This document shows, piece after piece, positions 8,826 through 18,618 of a stretch of DNA of 64,000 nt (position 1 is the stretch's first letter; the number at the start of each line of letters is the position of its first letter). The notes under the pieces were generated by a model. That model worked only from the letters and a program-made list of their open reading frames with translations, had not been told where the DNA came from and did not search any database. The translations under genes and the position numbers were made by a program. The DNA comes from Spirosoma sp. SC4-14 (lineage in GTDB: Bacteria > Bacteroidota > Bacteroidia > Cytophagales > Spirosomataceae). The stretch spans positions 5,263,001 to 5,327,000 of the forward strand of contig NZ_CP147518.1 of the NCBI RefSeq assembly GCF_037201965.1, given 5' to 3'.

Positions 8826-10151
8826 ATGAAGGTTACCACTACATACCTCTTTTCCAATACTGCTCGTTTAGCCATTCTGTTGGCACTCCTTTGTCTGACC
8901 AGTTGCCAGCCAAAAGATCAATCGCAGTCAACAACGGTAAGCGCATCTGTTCCCACCAGCCTTCATTTCAATGGCTCCTCCTATGAGCTCCTCCGCTACG
9001 GAAAACCTTATTTCATTAAAGGGGCAGGCGGAATCAGCTATTTCGACCGGTTAAAATCCTGTGGTGGTAATTCGATACGTATCTGGGACGACATTGATGG
9101 CCAGCAAATTCTGGACGATGCGCAGCGCCTTGATTTAACCGTCATGTTTGGTCTGTGGGTAGAACGGGAAATGGAAGGCTTCGATTATAACAATCAGGAT
9201 GCGGTAGACAAACAGTTCGAGCGAATTCGCAAAACGGTGCTTAAATACCGGAATCATCCGGCCCTATTGCTCTGGAGCGTTGGCAATGAATGGTCGCTCC
9301 ATGCCGATAATTTTAAGGTATTTGACGAAGTCAACCGCATCACCCGGATGATTCACGAGCTCGACCCAAGCCATCCGGTTTCCACCGTTATCTCGCCCGA
9401 TAGCGAACGGGCCGTTTGGCTGGTCAGAACCCGGTGCCCGGATGTCGACATTTTAGCCGTTAATTCGTACGGACTTACCCCTAAACTGGAAGAATTTCTG
9501 GATAAGGGAGGCTGGACAAAGCCGTATCTCATTTCTGAATATGGAGCCCCCGCCTACTGGGAGGTTCCGGTGGCAGCCTGGGGCGCTCCCGACGAGCCCA
9601 ATAGTCAGCAAAAAGTAGCTTTCATTCGCCAATTTTATAGAAAATACATCAGCAGTCGTCCGGTCAATTTCCTGGGGGCCTACTTATTCTATTGGGGCCA
9701 CAAGCAGGAAGAAACCCACACCTGGTTCAGTACTTTCGACGAGCAGGGGCTCGAAACACCGTTAGTGGGAACCATGCAGGAACTATGGTCGGGGCAGCAG
9801 CCCGACCATGAAGCCCCGGAAATCCAGACCCTCCGAATTGATGGTCAGATTATTGCCCACAAATCCTTTACGGCTAGCTCAGCCATTCATCAGGCTCAGA
9901 TTCAGGCCACTGCCCCAGAAGGCAGTCCGCTGCGCTACAGTTGGGAAATTAAACCCCGGGCTAAATATGGTGGCGACTATGTGGGCGTTCCGGTTCCGGC
10001 CATGCAGGGCTTATTATTACAGACCAATACGCCAACAGTACAATTCCGGCTTCCGCAAAAACCAGGTGCCTATCGCCTGTTTGTCAATGTCTACGACACA
10101 AACCGGCATATAGCGAGTGCTAACTTTTCATTCGAAGTAACAGCGCCTTAG
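8826..10151 (+). CDS. Lipoprotein with GH2-type TIM barrel (putative glycosidase or transglycosylase)
   Basis: 441 residues from ATG 8826, which gives a lipoprotein signal (LLCLTSC). The body is a TIM barrel of the GH2/GH-A clan: YGKPYFIKGAGG, GGNSIRIWDD, LWSVGNEW with the acid/base E155, and YLISEYGAP with the nucleophile E238. The sugar-binding N-terminal domains of classical GH2 beta-galactosidases are missing. The C-terminal ~100 residues form a beta-sandwich-like domain (PLRYSWEIKP, KPGAYRLFVNVYD). It converges on, and overlaps by four bases, the polysaccharide synthase gene at 10148-12709, so it may trim or remodel the product of that enzyme. Substrate is unknown. Confidence 0.8.
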   Translation: MKVTTTYLFSNTARLAILLALLCLTSCQPKDQSQSTTVSASVPTSLHFNGSSYELLRYGKPYFIKGAGGISYFDRLKSCGGNSIRIWDDIDGQQILDDAQRLDLTVMFGLWVEREMEGFDYNNQDAVDKQFERIRKTVLKYRNHPALLLWSVGNEWSLHADNFKVFDEVNRITRMIHELDPSHPVSTVISPDSERAVWLVRTRCPDVDILAVNSYGLTPKLEEFLDKGGWTKPYLISEYGAPAYWEVPVAAWGAPDEPNSQQKVAFIRQFYRKYISSRPVNFLGAYLFYWGHKQEETHTWFSTFDEQGLETPLVGTMQELWSGQQPDHEAPEIQTLRIDGQIIAHKSFTASSAIHQAQIQATAPEGSPLRYSWEIKPRAKYGGDYVGVPVPAMQGLLLQTNTPTVQFRLPQKPGAYRLFVNVYDTNRHIASANFSFEVTAP

Positions 10152-12709
10152 GGTTGCAGATTCATTAGTTCACGACGATGCGCAATCAACGACTTTTCGT
10201 CCGAAAACACCACACCCCGTACCTGCGGATAACGCTCCTGTAACATTTCGATAGCCTCACTAAACCAATGATCGGCACTGGTCGACGACTCTTTTGCCGT
10301 AGTGGCCAGCCGGGTAATCAGAATAGGCTTTTGTCGGATACTATAGGCGGCATGTGTCCGTACTGTAGTATGGGGCAGTTGATAAAGAGCCGCAAACGAA
10401 TGGCTTCGTCTATCGGGAGCAGTACATGGGTCATTAACGACCGAAAAGCCAAGCCAGTTGACATAATCACTTCCGGGGTAATAGGCTACCAGCGACGAGG
10501 GCTGCGCCGGGCACCATACCCAAACCAGATTGGTAGCACCCTGCTGCTGACAGTACCGAACAACATACCGCCATACATCCCGAAATAGAACCAGATTCGA
10601 TTCACTGGCTGTGCCCCAGGGCTTGTCGGTATTGTCGAATTCGGGCATAAAGCTGACCAGAATCGGGTGAGCATACAATTTGGCTTCCTGCACAAGCTTC
10701 GTCAGTTCATTGTTGCAATTCCCCAGCAATATGCCCGTCAGAAACGAATGAACCGTATGATTCGAATCTGTCAATAGACCCTGAGGCTCGAGATAGAACA
10801 AAGGAAGCTCATTGGCAGCATGGGCCAGTTTGGGATACGTAAGACCCGATGGCGACGCCACCGGCCAGGCTATATGGTATGGAACAATTGGAGCCGTTGC
10901 TGCCGATGCTCCCATCGAATTCTGAAGTACGGAACTCGACTCTGATCCAACATAAAAAGGCTGGGTATTAGCATTATGGATGTCGATGGCCGGGGCATTA
11001 GTCCGTTTATAAAAAATAAAATAGCCCAAACTAATCGCAGCTACCAATACGGCTCCATTTAAGGGAATAGCCGCCAAGCGCAACCAATAGTACAGATTAT
11101 ACCGAATACGCAGGCCTGCCATTCGTAAGGCATGAAAAAATATGGGTCTGTGCAACGAAAGACGTCCAATCCACTGGCTGATGTCCGCCAGCATTTTTTC
11201 CTGACCAATCAGCACATTTAGCCCTAAAATCAGCACATTCAGCAAGCCAAATCCGATCATCAATTGTTCGTATATATTGCTGAGTGCAAATCGGCCATAC
11301 CAGTATATACTGTATCCAATAGCCCCAAGGGTAATCAGGCTCACGATAAGGTTAGGTAAAATCAGCAGAAAATTGTTGCGGGGCCGATCGTCTTTAGGAG
11401 TAGGTATGTAGGGCACTTTCACCCGAAAAATTGTATAGATCAGTCCCAATACGTATACCCACCAGGTTCCACTGGCCAACACCCCTCCTACCAGATGAAA
11501 ACCGGCTTCGTGCTTTTCAATCAACCATCGCTGCGCATACTGCCGGATCAAAAAACCGGTGAGTAACAGCGGAATATAGGCCGTTCCAAACAGCACAAGA
11601 TCCAGATGGAGGGGAAGCCGCATCATAATCAACGACGCAATCGGAATCAGCAGATCGATTAGTTGAACAGTACCGAGCAGATAGTATAGGGGCAACGTTC
11701 CATAGTGAAATCGCTGCCGGTTCGTTAACCGGCCAAATACCCTCGGATAGGTTGTAAACAGCAGTTCAAACGTTCCTCGTGACCATTTCAACTGCTGTTT
11801 GTAGTAGGCCGACAGTGTTGCCGGTACTAGCCCATACGAGAGGGGCAAGGGCACATAAACCGATTTCCAGCCGTTGGCATGAAGCAACATGGCCGTATGC
11901 ATATCTTCCGATAGCCCATTGGCATGCCCCCCAATTGAGTCGAGAGCCGAACGACGAAACGTACAGTTGGCTCCAATGGCCTGAGCCGTACCGTAGTTGC
12001 TCATGCAGGTCATCATTGGCCCATAGAAACTGTAGGTCTGCTCGCTGGCCCCAAACGCAACAACACTCTCTTTTCGGTTATAATATCCCTGAACACACTG
12101 CACAAAACCAATTTCCGGGTTTTCGAAATAGGCCAGTACATGATCTAAAAAATCGGGAACCGGCACATGGTCCGGGTCGATAATGAGACAGATTTCGCCG
12201 GTAGCCTGCCGAAGCGCATTATTTATGTTGCCCGCTTTCGCATCCGTCTTATCCTGCCGGGTTATGTGCCGAACGCCCAGCTCGGCACACATCTTTTTTA
12301 AATAAGGATCGTTGGCTTCGTCGCATAGGTAAGTTGTATGCGGATAGCGCAGGTTTTGAATGGCCCGTAAGGTATTAATAACCATCTCGTGGGGTTCGCC
12401 CGGACAATACGTTGTCAGAACGTCGACGGTGAAGTGGCGGCTAAGAGTGGGGGGCGCTGGCAACTTCACATTCCAGTAATGGTACCATTCGTGCAATAAT
12501 CGCAGCAATTTGTATAGAACCGAAGCTGTCAATAAACCAAATAGCCAGGAATATCCCTGATTCTGCGGCTGGAAGTACACCCAGAGAAAACCAGCCATGA
12601 AGCAAAGACCGATTACGATTAGCACCCGAACGGGCCAGTTGTCGCTGGGTTTTGTCGAAAAATTATAGGCTTCGTTAGGCGATAAATCGCCGAAAATAGG
12701 CCATTTCAT
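10148..12709 (-). CDS. Family 2 polysaccharide synthase fused to a GH26-like domain
   Basis: 853 residues. Two N-terminal membrane helices, a cytoplasmic GT-A domain (VDVLTTYCPGEP; YLCDEAND; DPDHVPVPD near 175; LSEDMHTA near 265; QQLKWSRGTFEL near 305), then further membrane helices to about residue 590: the architecture of cellulose/curdlan synthases. QxxKW replaces the usual QxxRW. From about residue 620 a GH26-like barrel follows: SFMPEFDN retains a possible acid/base Glu, but the segment where the nucleophile Glu is expected reads KPILITRLA, without Glu. The tail is thus probably non-catalytic, perhaps a product-binding or guiding domain outside the membrane. No BcsB, BcsC or c-di-GMP-binding PilZ motif was seen. 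Confidence 0.85.
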   Translation of the reverse strand: MKWPIFGDLSPNEAYNFSTKPSDNWPVRVLIVIGLCFMAGFLWVYFQPQNQGYSWLFGLLTASVLYKLLRLLHEWYHYWNVKLPAPPTLSRHFTVDVLTTYCPGEPHEMVINTLRAIQNLRYPHTTYLCDEANDPYLKKMCAELGVRHITRQDKTDAKAGNINNALRQATGEICLIIDPDHVPVPDFLDHVLAYFENPEIGFVQCVQGYYNRKESVVAFGASEQTYSFYGPMMTCMSNYGTAQAIGANCTFRRSALDSIGGHANGLSEDMHTAMLLHANGWKSVYVPLPLSYGLVPATLSAYYKQQLKWSRGTFELLFTTYPRVFGRLTNRQRFHYGTLPLYYLLGTVQLIDLLIPIASLIMMRLPLHLDLVLFGTAYIPLLLTGFLIRQYAQRWLIEKHEAGFHLVGGVLASGTWWVYVLGLIYTIFRVKVPYIPTPKDDRPRNNFLLILPNLIVSLITLGAIGYSIYWYGRFALSNIYEQLMIGFGLLNVLILGLNVLIGQEKMLADISQWIGRLSLHRPIFFHALRMAGLRIRYNLYYWLRLAAIPLNGAVLVAAISLGYFIFYKRTNAPAIDIHNANTQPFYVGSESSSVLQNSMGASAATAPIVPYHIAWPVASPSGLTYPKLAHAANELPLFYLEPQGLLTDSNHTVHSFLTGILLGNCNNELTKLVQEAKLYAHPILVSFMPEFDNTDKPWGTASESNLVLFRDVWRYVVRYCQQQGATNLVWVWCPAQPSSLVAYYPGSDYVNWLGFSVVNDPCTAPDRRSHSFAALYQLPHTTVRTHAAYSIRQKPILITRLATTAKESSTSADHWFSEAIEMLQERYPQVRGVVFSDEKSLIAHRRELMNLQP

Positions 12710-12994
12710 CCGTTTGATTGAGTTAGGCTGTCTATTTCTTTAGACTTACTTTATAGAGTTTAGTCATATAAAAAATGCGCTGGTTTTCTATTGCCAGAAA
12801 GCAGCGTTTTCACCAAACGAACAGCATTAGCTTACGATAAATAACTAGTGTTAACAATTTATTAAACATTTATTAATAGTAAGAAAAAGCTGTATGAATC
12901 CTTAACAAATGAGTAATACATTAGAATGAAATTAGGCCGAACTTTGTAGAGGAAACGTATTGACAAACTTTACAGGCTTAGGAAAAACCAGGTT

Positions 12995-13585
12995 ATGAAA
13001 TCCACTTTTATTGCCTTTTCCGACGAAAAAACCCAAAGGCCAAACGAGGACGAGAACGAAGAACTAGCCTTTTCTGAGCTGTATAGCCGCTATTTCCGGG
13101 CTTTATTTAACTATACCTACAGCAAGGTCAATGATCAGTTTATAGCCCAGGAAATCGTTCAGGAGTTATTTATCAGCATCTGGAAACAGCGTCAAAGCAA
13201 TACCATTCAGTCGAATCAGGCTTACTTATTCGCCAGCGTTAAAAACCTGATCATTTCGTATTACCGCAAAGAATACACGCGCCAGCACCACTACAGCCAG
13301 TGGGAAATTCACAGCGAAAAAAGTACGGAATCAACCGATCAGCCATTGCTCACCGCCGATCTTCAGCAACATTACGAGGATGGGCTGCGGTTGCTTTCGC
13401 CAAAATGCCGGGAAGTTTTTTTGTTTAGCCGAAAAGGTCACTCCAATCGCGAAATTGCCCAACAGTTCGCCATTTCAGAAAAAACGGTCGAACAACACAT
13501 AACAAAAGCCAGGGGGCTCCTCAAAACCTACCTGAAAGAACACCTCGCCTACGCGCTCCTGAGTGTTTTTAGCTTCCTCGACTAA
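12995..13585 (+). CDS. ECF RNA polymerase sigma factor (FecI/SigX type)
   Basis: 196 residues with the two ECF regions: region 2 (FSELYSRYFRALFNYTYSKV, then AQEIVQELFISIWKQR) and region 4 (LSPKCREVFLFSRKGHSNREIA, then ISEKTVEQHITKARGLL). It belongs to the Bacteroidota sigma-70 group that is paired with FecR anti-sigma factors and SusC receptors having an STN domain. The FecR gene follows 169 bases later, then susC and susD. It would direct polymerase to the downstream operon when the SusC receptor is loaded. Confidence 0.93.
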   Translation: MKSTFIAFSDEKTQRPNEDENEELAFSELYSRYFRALFNYTYSKVNDQFIAQEIVQELFISIWKQRQSNTIQSNQAYLFASVKNLIISYYRKEYTRQHHYSQWEIHSEKSTESTDQPLLTADLQQHYEDGLRLLSPKCREVFLFSRKGHSNREIAQQFAISEKTVEQHITKARGLLKTYLKEHLAYALLSVFSFLD

Positions 13586-13754
13586 CAGGGCTGGTTGGCA
13601 TAGTCTCAGACTGCCCTAAACAGCTACACAACCATGATCCTTTGGTCACGGACTAACTGACGTCTGACGGATAGTTCATTTCCATTTTTTTTTCGAGCCG
13701 ACTAAGGGTTAGCGGTTCGGCGTGCGACTTAGGTGTTGAAACCTACGCTACGCT

Positions 13755-14783
13755 ATGCCCCCTTCGCCAATTTCACCAATTCTGCTTGATAAATATCTCC
13801 GGAACCAATGTACCGACCAGGAAAAAGAATTGGTTGAAGCGTGGTATGCATCGCTCAACGGAACTCCAGATTATCTGGACTCTTTACCCGACGAAGAACA
13901 GCAACGGCTCCAGAATGAAACGTTCTCGGCCATCCAGCACCAGATCGATCTGCCCGAACAACCAGTTGTCAACTTCTTTTCACCGGGCCGGCTGGCCTGG
14001 CTGGCCGCTTCAATTGCACTCCTACTGGGTCTGTATGGCATATATCGCTATGCAGGTAATCGGCATCCTGTTACAACAGTGGCTCATACGGAGAAAAGAA
14101 TGCATAGCAACGATGTTGCAGCCATACGATTTGTCAATCAGGAACCGCGCCTGATAATGCACCGTCTGCCCGACAATAGCACCGTCTGGATGCATTCGGG
14201 CGCTTCTATTACCTATCCCAAATCGTTTGCCGCCACTAGCCGACAGGTTACGTTTTCGGGTGAAGGTTTCTTTGATATTCAGAAAGATAAAACCCGGCCC
14301 TTCCTGATCCGGAGTGGCGAAATGCAGATTAAAGTATTGGGAACCAGCTTCAATGTAAAAGCTCCGGCGAGTCACCGGATCTTCCAGATTTCGGTCGTAA
14401 CGGGTCGGGTTCAGGTAACGGCTCCCGACAAGAATAAAACCGAACAGCAGATTATTCTGCATCCGCAGCAACAGGCCATTTTCGAAACCGACTCCCGGCG
14501 ACTGGTGGCGTCAGCGATCCCGCTTCAGAACCGACACGAAATCTATGAACCGGTCTCGATTCAGTTCGACAATACACCTATCAATGAGGTAGTTAAGCAA
14601 CTCGAAAAGCGATTTAGTGTCCAGATTCGGCTCCAGAACCCAAAAATGTCGTCGTGTCTGGTCAATGCCGATTTCGAGCACCAGCCCCTGCCCTCAATTA
14701 TGGAAATGCTTTGTACGGCGCTGGACGCTACCTACAGTCTTTCGGGCAATGTGATCACGCTCGATGGTCTTCCCTGCAATTAA
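13755..14783 (+). CDS. FecR-type anti-sigma factor
   Basis: 342 residues. Cytoplasmic N-terminal anti-sigma region (LLDKYLRNQCTDQEKELVEAWY), one membrane helix (about residues 76-95, LAWLAASIALLLGLYGIYRY), a periplasmic FecR domain (LPDNSTVWMHSGASITYPKSF, then EGFFDIQKD and RPFLIRSGEMQIKVLGTSF), and a C-terminal DUF4974 domain (VSIQFDNTPINEVVKQL). In this family the periplasmic part reads the state of the STN domain of its outer-membrane receptor and controls the sigma factor. The SusC at 15000 has such an STN domain, making it the natural partner. Confidence 0.93.
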   Translation: MPPSPISPILLDKYLRNQCTDQEKELVEAWYASLNGTPDYLDSLPDEEQQRLQNETFSAIQHQIDLPEQPVVNFFSPGRLAWLAASIALLLGLYGIYRYAGNRHPVTTVAHTEKRMHSNDVAAIRFVNQEPRLIMHRLPDNSTVWMHSGASITYPKSFAATSRQVTFSGEGFFDIQKDKTRPFLIRSGEMQIKVLGTSFNVKAPASHRIFQISVVTGRVQVTAPDKNKTEQQIILHPQQQAIFETDSRRLVASAIPLQNRHEIYEPVSIQFDNTPINEVVKQLEKRFSVQIRLQNPKMSSCLVNADFEHQPLPSIMEMLCTALDATYSLSGNVITLDGLPCN

Positions 14784-14887
14784 TCAAGCTCCTCACCACC
14801 CTTGAATTATAGCCTCTCTTAATCAAAAAAACGAAACCGATCTCTATGCACAGCCACAACGCCGAACCACCATAAGGCAACAAAAAA

Positions 14888-14911
14888 CCGGGAGTGTGCC
14901 ACCACCCCCGG
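14888..14911. promoter_or_regulatory. Leader hairpin upstream of susC-like gene
   Basis: CCGGGAGTG pairs with CACCCCCGG (one mismatch, loop TGCCAC) about 90 bases before the susC-like ATG, in the 216-base gap after fecR. No T-run follows. It could be a weak terminator separating the regulator pair from the uptake genes, or a leader structure. Confidence 0.4.
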
Positions 14912-14999
14912 CTCAATTTGCTCCTCCTCTCCCGTATCGTGCCACCGAACGCAAGGAGGATTTGTCCTAACAGTTTACCACTATCAGACAATCAAAATT

Positions 15000-17900
15000 A
15001 TGCAATTTTCAGTCCTAAACCAGTCGATCGACTGGCGAAAAGTTATGCGTATTGGGTTACTTCAATGGGCACTTGCTGTTATTCTGGCAGGCATTGCCAA
15101 TGCCCGCGACATTGCAGCTCAGTCGATTCTAAGTAAGGATATAACGCTTCAGCTCAACAATGTGACGCTTAAAGTGGCGTTGGACCAGATTCAGGAAAAA
15201 GCCAATACCCGGTTTGTATACAGCAGCCGGGTATCACTCAAAGACCAGGTGTCAATTACGGTTAAAAACCAGAAACTAGCTACGGTTCTAAACCAGCTTT
15301 TAGCTCCCCGAGGTATTACCTACAAGGTCATTAACGAACAGATTGTGCTGGCCAAAGAAAAAGTCAGCCAATACGAGTCGTTGCTTTCACGCTATGAAAA
15401 CAAACTGGAAGCTTATCTTGCCAAACAGGAAATCCGCGTCCGCGGAACGGTTACCTCTTCAGATGGTCAGGGGGCGCTGGCAGGCGTTAGTGTTGTTCTG
15501 AAAGGCACCACACGAGGCACCACAACCGATGGTAATGGCAACTACGACATTGCGGTACCGAATGCCAGTTCGGTGCTGGTTTTTAGCTTTGTTGGTTATA
15601 CACCCCAGGAAATTATTGTAGGTAGCCGGTCAGTCATCGACGTTAATCTGGCTGTCGACAATAAAACCCTCGAAGAACTGGTTGTGGTGGGCTATGGTAC
15701 GCAGAAGAAAGTGAACCTGACCGGTGCCGTTTCGCAGGTACAGGCCAAAGAACTGGAAAATCGCCCGCTAAACAACATGTCGCAGATTCTTCAGGGCATG
15801 GTTCCCAACCTGAACATCACCTTCAGCACGGGGCAGCCAGGGCAGGGCGGCAACCTGAATGTTCGTGGCGAAACCTCCATCAATGGTGGCGGCCCGCTGG
15901 TACTGATCGATGGTATTCCGGGCGACATCAACCGCATCAATCCGGCCGATGTGGAGTCTGTATCGGTATTGAAAGATGCAGCCGCTTCAGCCATTTATGG
16001 GGCACGTGGAGCTTTTGGGGTTATTCTGGTTACGACCAAAACGGCAAAAAATGGCAAAACGACGATATCGTATACCAACAACTTCGGCTGGTCGAAACCT
16101 ACGGTTAGCACGAATTTTCTGACAAATGGCTATGAATCTGTTCGCCTGAATGACGAAGCGTTTATGCGGGCGACTGGCAATAGCTATACGCGCTATTCGG
16201 AAGAAGATTATAAAGAACTGGAAGCCCGTCGATACGACAAAGTCGAAAATCCTGAGCGGCCCTGGGTTGTGGTTAAAAACGTCAACGGAAAAGACATTTA
16301 TAACTATTACGGCAACTACGACTGGTGGAACACACTCTTTAACATGTCGGAACCGTCGCGGCAGCACAATCTGAATCTTTCGGGCGGTAACGATAAAGTG
16401 AACTACTTCATTTCGGGGTCGACCTTCACAAAGGACGGCATTATGAAAATCAATACCGATCGGTTCACATCCTACACCCTACGCAGCAAAATCAACGCTC
16501 AGCTAACACCCTGGCTAAAAGTTGGAACCAACATCCAGTATTTCGATTCCAAATACAAATATCCAGGTCTGGAAGGTGGAGCCAACGCCAACTTCGTTGC
16601 CATTACGGTACACGCGCTGCCAGCCTATGCGCCCATCAACCCCGACGGCACAGCCACTTATAACACACTGAAAAACAACTACTCCATTGGCGATGGGTTG
16701 TATGCAAACTTACTGAAAGGCGTTGCTGGTGGCGAGAAAAAAGTTCATGAGTTAATGGCCATCAACTCCATGACTATCGACTTCACCCGGAACTGGAACC
16801 TAGTAGCGAACTATTCTTTTTCGTTCTACATCGCCGACGACTGGTACCGTTCGGCCGTGGCACAGTATTCCATTCAGCCGGGTATTCTGACCACGGTTCC
16901 CAACTACAATACCGATCAATACCGCAAGACGATGTGGTTCGATCCCATGAATGTAACCAACATTTATACGTCCTATAACCATACGTTTGGGAAGCACTAT
17001 GTCAGTGCAACGGCTGGTCTGAACCACGAGTCCAAAAAGCATCAGCGGCTGTTCGGAGCCCGTAAGAACCTATTGTCCGAAAGCCTCAACGACCTGAACC
17101 TCGGTACGGGCGAACAACTATCGGCGGGCGATTCGTACCAGTATTCACTGTTTGGCGCTTTCTACCGACTGAATTATGATTTTTCAGGAAAATACCTGCT
17201 CGAAGTAAACGGCCGCTACGATGGCACCTCCCGCTTCGGCGAAGGTCGGCGGTATGGTTTCTTCCCATCGGTATCGGCCGGATGGCGGCTCAGCGAAGAA
17301 GCCTTCTTCGAACCAGCACGCACCCTTGTCGATAACCTCAAAATCAGAGCATCCTACGGTACGCTGGGCAATCAGTTGCCATCGAATACGAACTCGGCCA
17401 GTTTCTACCCCTACATTGCCATTATGCCAACCGCTCAGTCGAGCTGGATCAACAACGGTCAGAAGCTAACGTATGTGAACAACCCCAATCCCATTTCGCC
17501 CGATCTGACCTGGGAAAAAGCCACTACTACCAACCTGGGACTGGATGCCGGTTTCTTTAAAAACCGACTGAATCTTTCCTTCGATGCCTATGTCCGTAAA
17601 ACCACGGGCATGCTGGTGCCGGGCAAGGTGCTTCCGGCTGTTTACGGCGCAACGGTACCGACCGAAAATGCGGGTGATCTGCAAACCAAAGGGTTCGAAC
17701 TGTCGATTGGCTGGCGCGACCAGTTTAAGCTGGCCAGCAAACCCTTCAGCTACAATGCGTCGTTTATTCTCTCAGATTCAAAATCGATCATTACCAAATA
17801 CGACAACCCGAACAAGATTCTGTCGAACCGCTACGAAGGCCAAACCATTGGCGACATCTGGGGCTACTCCATCGACGGTTTTTTCAAGTCGAACGAAGAA

Positions 17901-18599
17901 GCCCAGGCCTACACCGTCGATCAGACACTGGTGAACAAACAACGACTCAGTGCCCCCGGCGAATGGAGCAAGCTTCAGGCGGGCGATCTGAAATTTATCG
18001 ATCGGGATGGCAACGGCAAGATCGATCCGGGAGCCAACACCCTGGCCAATCATGGCGACCTGAAAGTGATTGGTAACGACCGGGCGCGGTATCGCTTCGG
18101 TATCAATCTGGGGGCAACCTGGAATGGATTCGACGTATCGCTGCTGGCGCAGGGCATTCTTCGCAAAAACTGGTATCCGGGCAACAACGCCGATAAATTC
18201 TGGGGGCCCTACTCGCGTCCGTATTATTCCTTTATTCCGGCCAATTTCGCCGACGATGTCTGGACACCCGAAAACCCGAATGCCTATTTCCCGGTACTAC
18301 GGGGCTACACGGCGCTCAATGGCGGTGGCGACCTGAATGCCGCTAACGACCGATACATCCAGAATATCGGCTACCTGCGCCTGAAAAACGTGGTAATTGG
18401 TTACACCTTCCCGGAAGCGCTTACCAAACGCATCCGGATACCCAAAGCACGGATTTATGTGAGTGGCGAAAACCTGCTCACCTATACGCCCTTACGGACT
18501 AAGTACATCGATCCCGAACAACTGGACGGCGACGCCACCAACGGCCGAACCTATCCCCTGTCTAAAACCATTTCTGCGGGCCTGAATATCACCTTCTAA
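15000..18599 (+). CDS. SusC/RagA-family TonB-linked outer-membrane protein with STN domain
   Basis: 1199 residues. After a signal region (to about AAQS, residue 42) come an STN domain (ITLQLNNVTLKVALDQIQ, residues about 47-120), a carboxypeptidase-regulatory-like beta-sandwich (VRGTVTSSDGQGALAGVSVV), the SusC plug with the hallmark LEELVVVGYGTQKK and the VSVLKDAAASAIYGARGA block, and a large barrel ending in SKTISAGLNITF. The STN domain marks it as a signal-transducing receptor for the FecR/sigma pair just upstream. It forms the channel under the SusD lipoprotein encoded next. There is no polysaccharide-degrading enzyme next to it; two phosphoesterases follow instead. Confidence 0.96.
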   Translation: MQFSVLNQSIDWRKVMRIGLLQWALAVILAGIANARDIAAQSILSKDITLQLNNVTLKVALDQIQEKANTRFVYSSRVSLKDQVSITVKNQKLATVLNQLLAPRGITYKVINEQIVLAKEKVSQYESLLSRYENKLEAYLAKQEIRVRGTVTSSDGQGALAGVSVVLKGTTRGTTTDGNGNYDIAVPNASSVLVFSFVGYTPQEIIVGSRSVIDVNLAVDNKTLEELVVVGYGTQKKVNLTGAVSQVQAKELENRPLNNMSQILQGMVPNLNITFSTGQPGQGGNLNVRGETSINGGGPLVLIDGIPGDINRINPADVESVSVLKDAAASAIYGARGAFGVILVTTKTAKNGKTTISYTNNFGWSKPTVSTNFLTNGYESVRLNDEAFMRATGNSYTRYSEEDYKELEARRYDKVENPERPWVVVKNVNGKDIYNYYGNYDWWNTLFNMSEPSRQHNLNLSGGNDKVNYFISGSTFTKDGIMKINTDRFTSYTLRSKINAQLTPWLKVGTNIQYFDSKYKYPGLEGGANANFVAITVHALPAYAPINPDGTATYNTLKNNYSIGDGLYANLLKGVAGGEKKVHELMAINSMTIDFTRNWNLVANYSFSFYIADDWYRSAVAQYSIQPGILTTVPNYNTDQYRKTMWFDPMNVTNIYTSYNHTFGKHYVSATAGLNHESKKHQRLFGARKNLLSESLNDLNLGTGEQLSAGDSYQYSLFGAFYRLNYDFSGKYLLEVNGRYDGTSRFGEGRRYGFFPSVSAGWRLSEEAFFEPARTLVDNLKIRASYGTLGNQLPSNTNSASFYPYIAIMPTAQSSWINNGQKLTYVNNPNPISPDLTWEKATTTNLGLDAGFFKNRLNLSFDAYVRKTTGMLVPGKVLPAVYGATVPTENAGDLQTKGFELSIGWRDQFKLASKPFSYNASFILSDSKSIITKYDNPNKILSNRYEGQTIGDIWGYSIDGFFKSNEEAQAYTVDQTLVNKQRLSAPGEWSKLQAGDLKFIDRDGNGKIDPGANTLANHGDLKVIGNDRARYRFGINLGATWNGFDVSLLAQGILRKNWYPGNNADKFWGPYSRPYYSFIPANFADDVWTPENPNAYFPVLRGYTALNGGGDLNAANDRYIQNIGYLRLKNVVIGYTFPEALTKRIRIPKARIYVSGENLLTYTPLRTKYIDPEQLDGDATNGRTYPLSKTISAGLNITF

Positions 18600-18618
18600 G
18601 CTGATTCCAACTATTCTG

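Noticed and set aside
11779..12183. A plus-strand frame of 134 codons inside the polysaccharide synthase
   Set aside because: Overlaps a strongly supported gene on the other strand and contains no family motif.
13660..13700. A T-run in the gap between the sigma and FecR genes
   Set aside because: Nine consecutive T are present but without a preceding stable hairpin, so a terminator is not supported.
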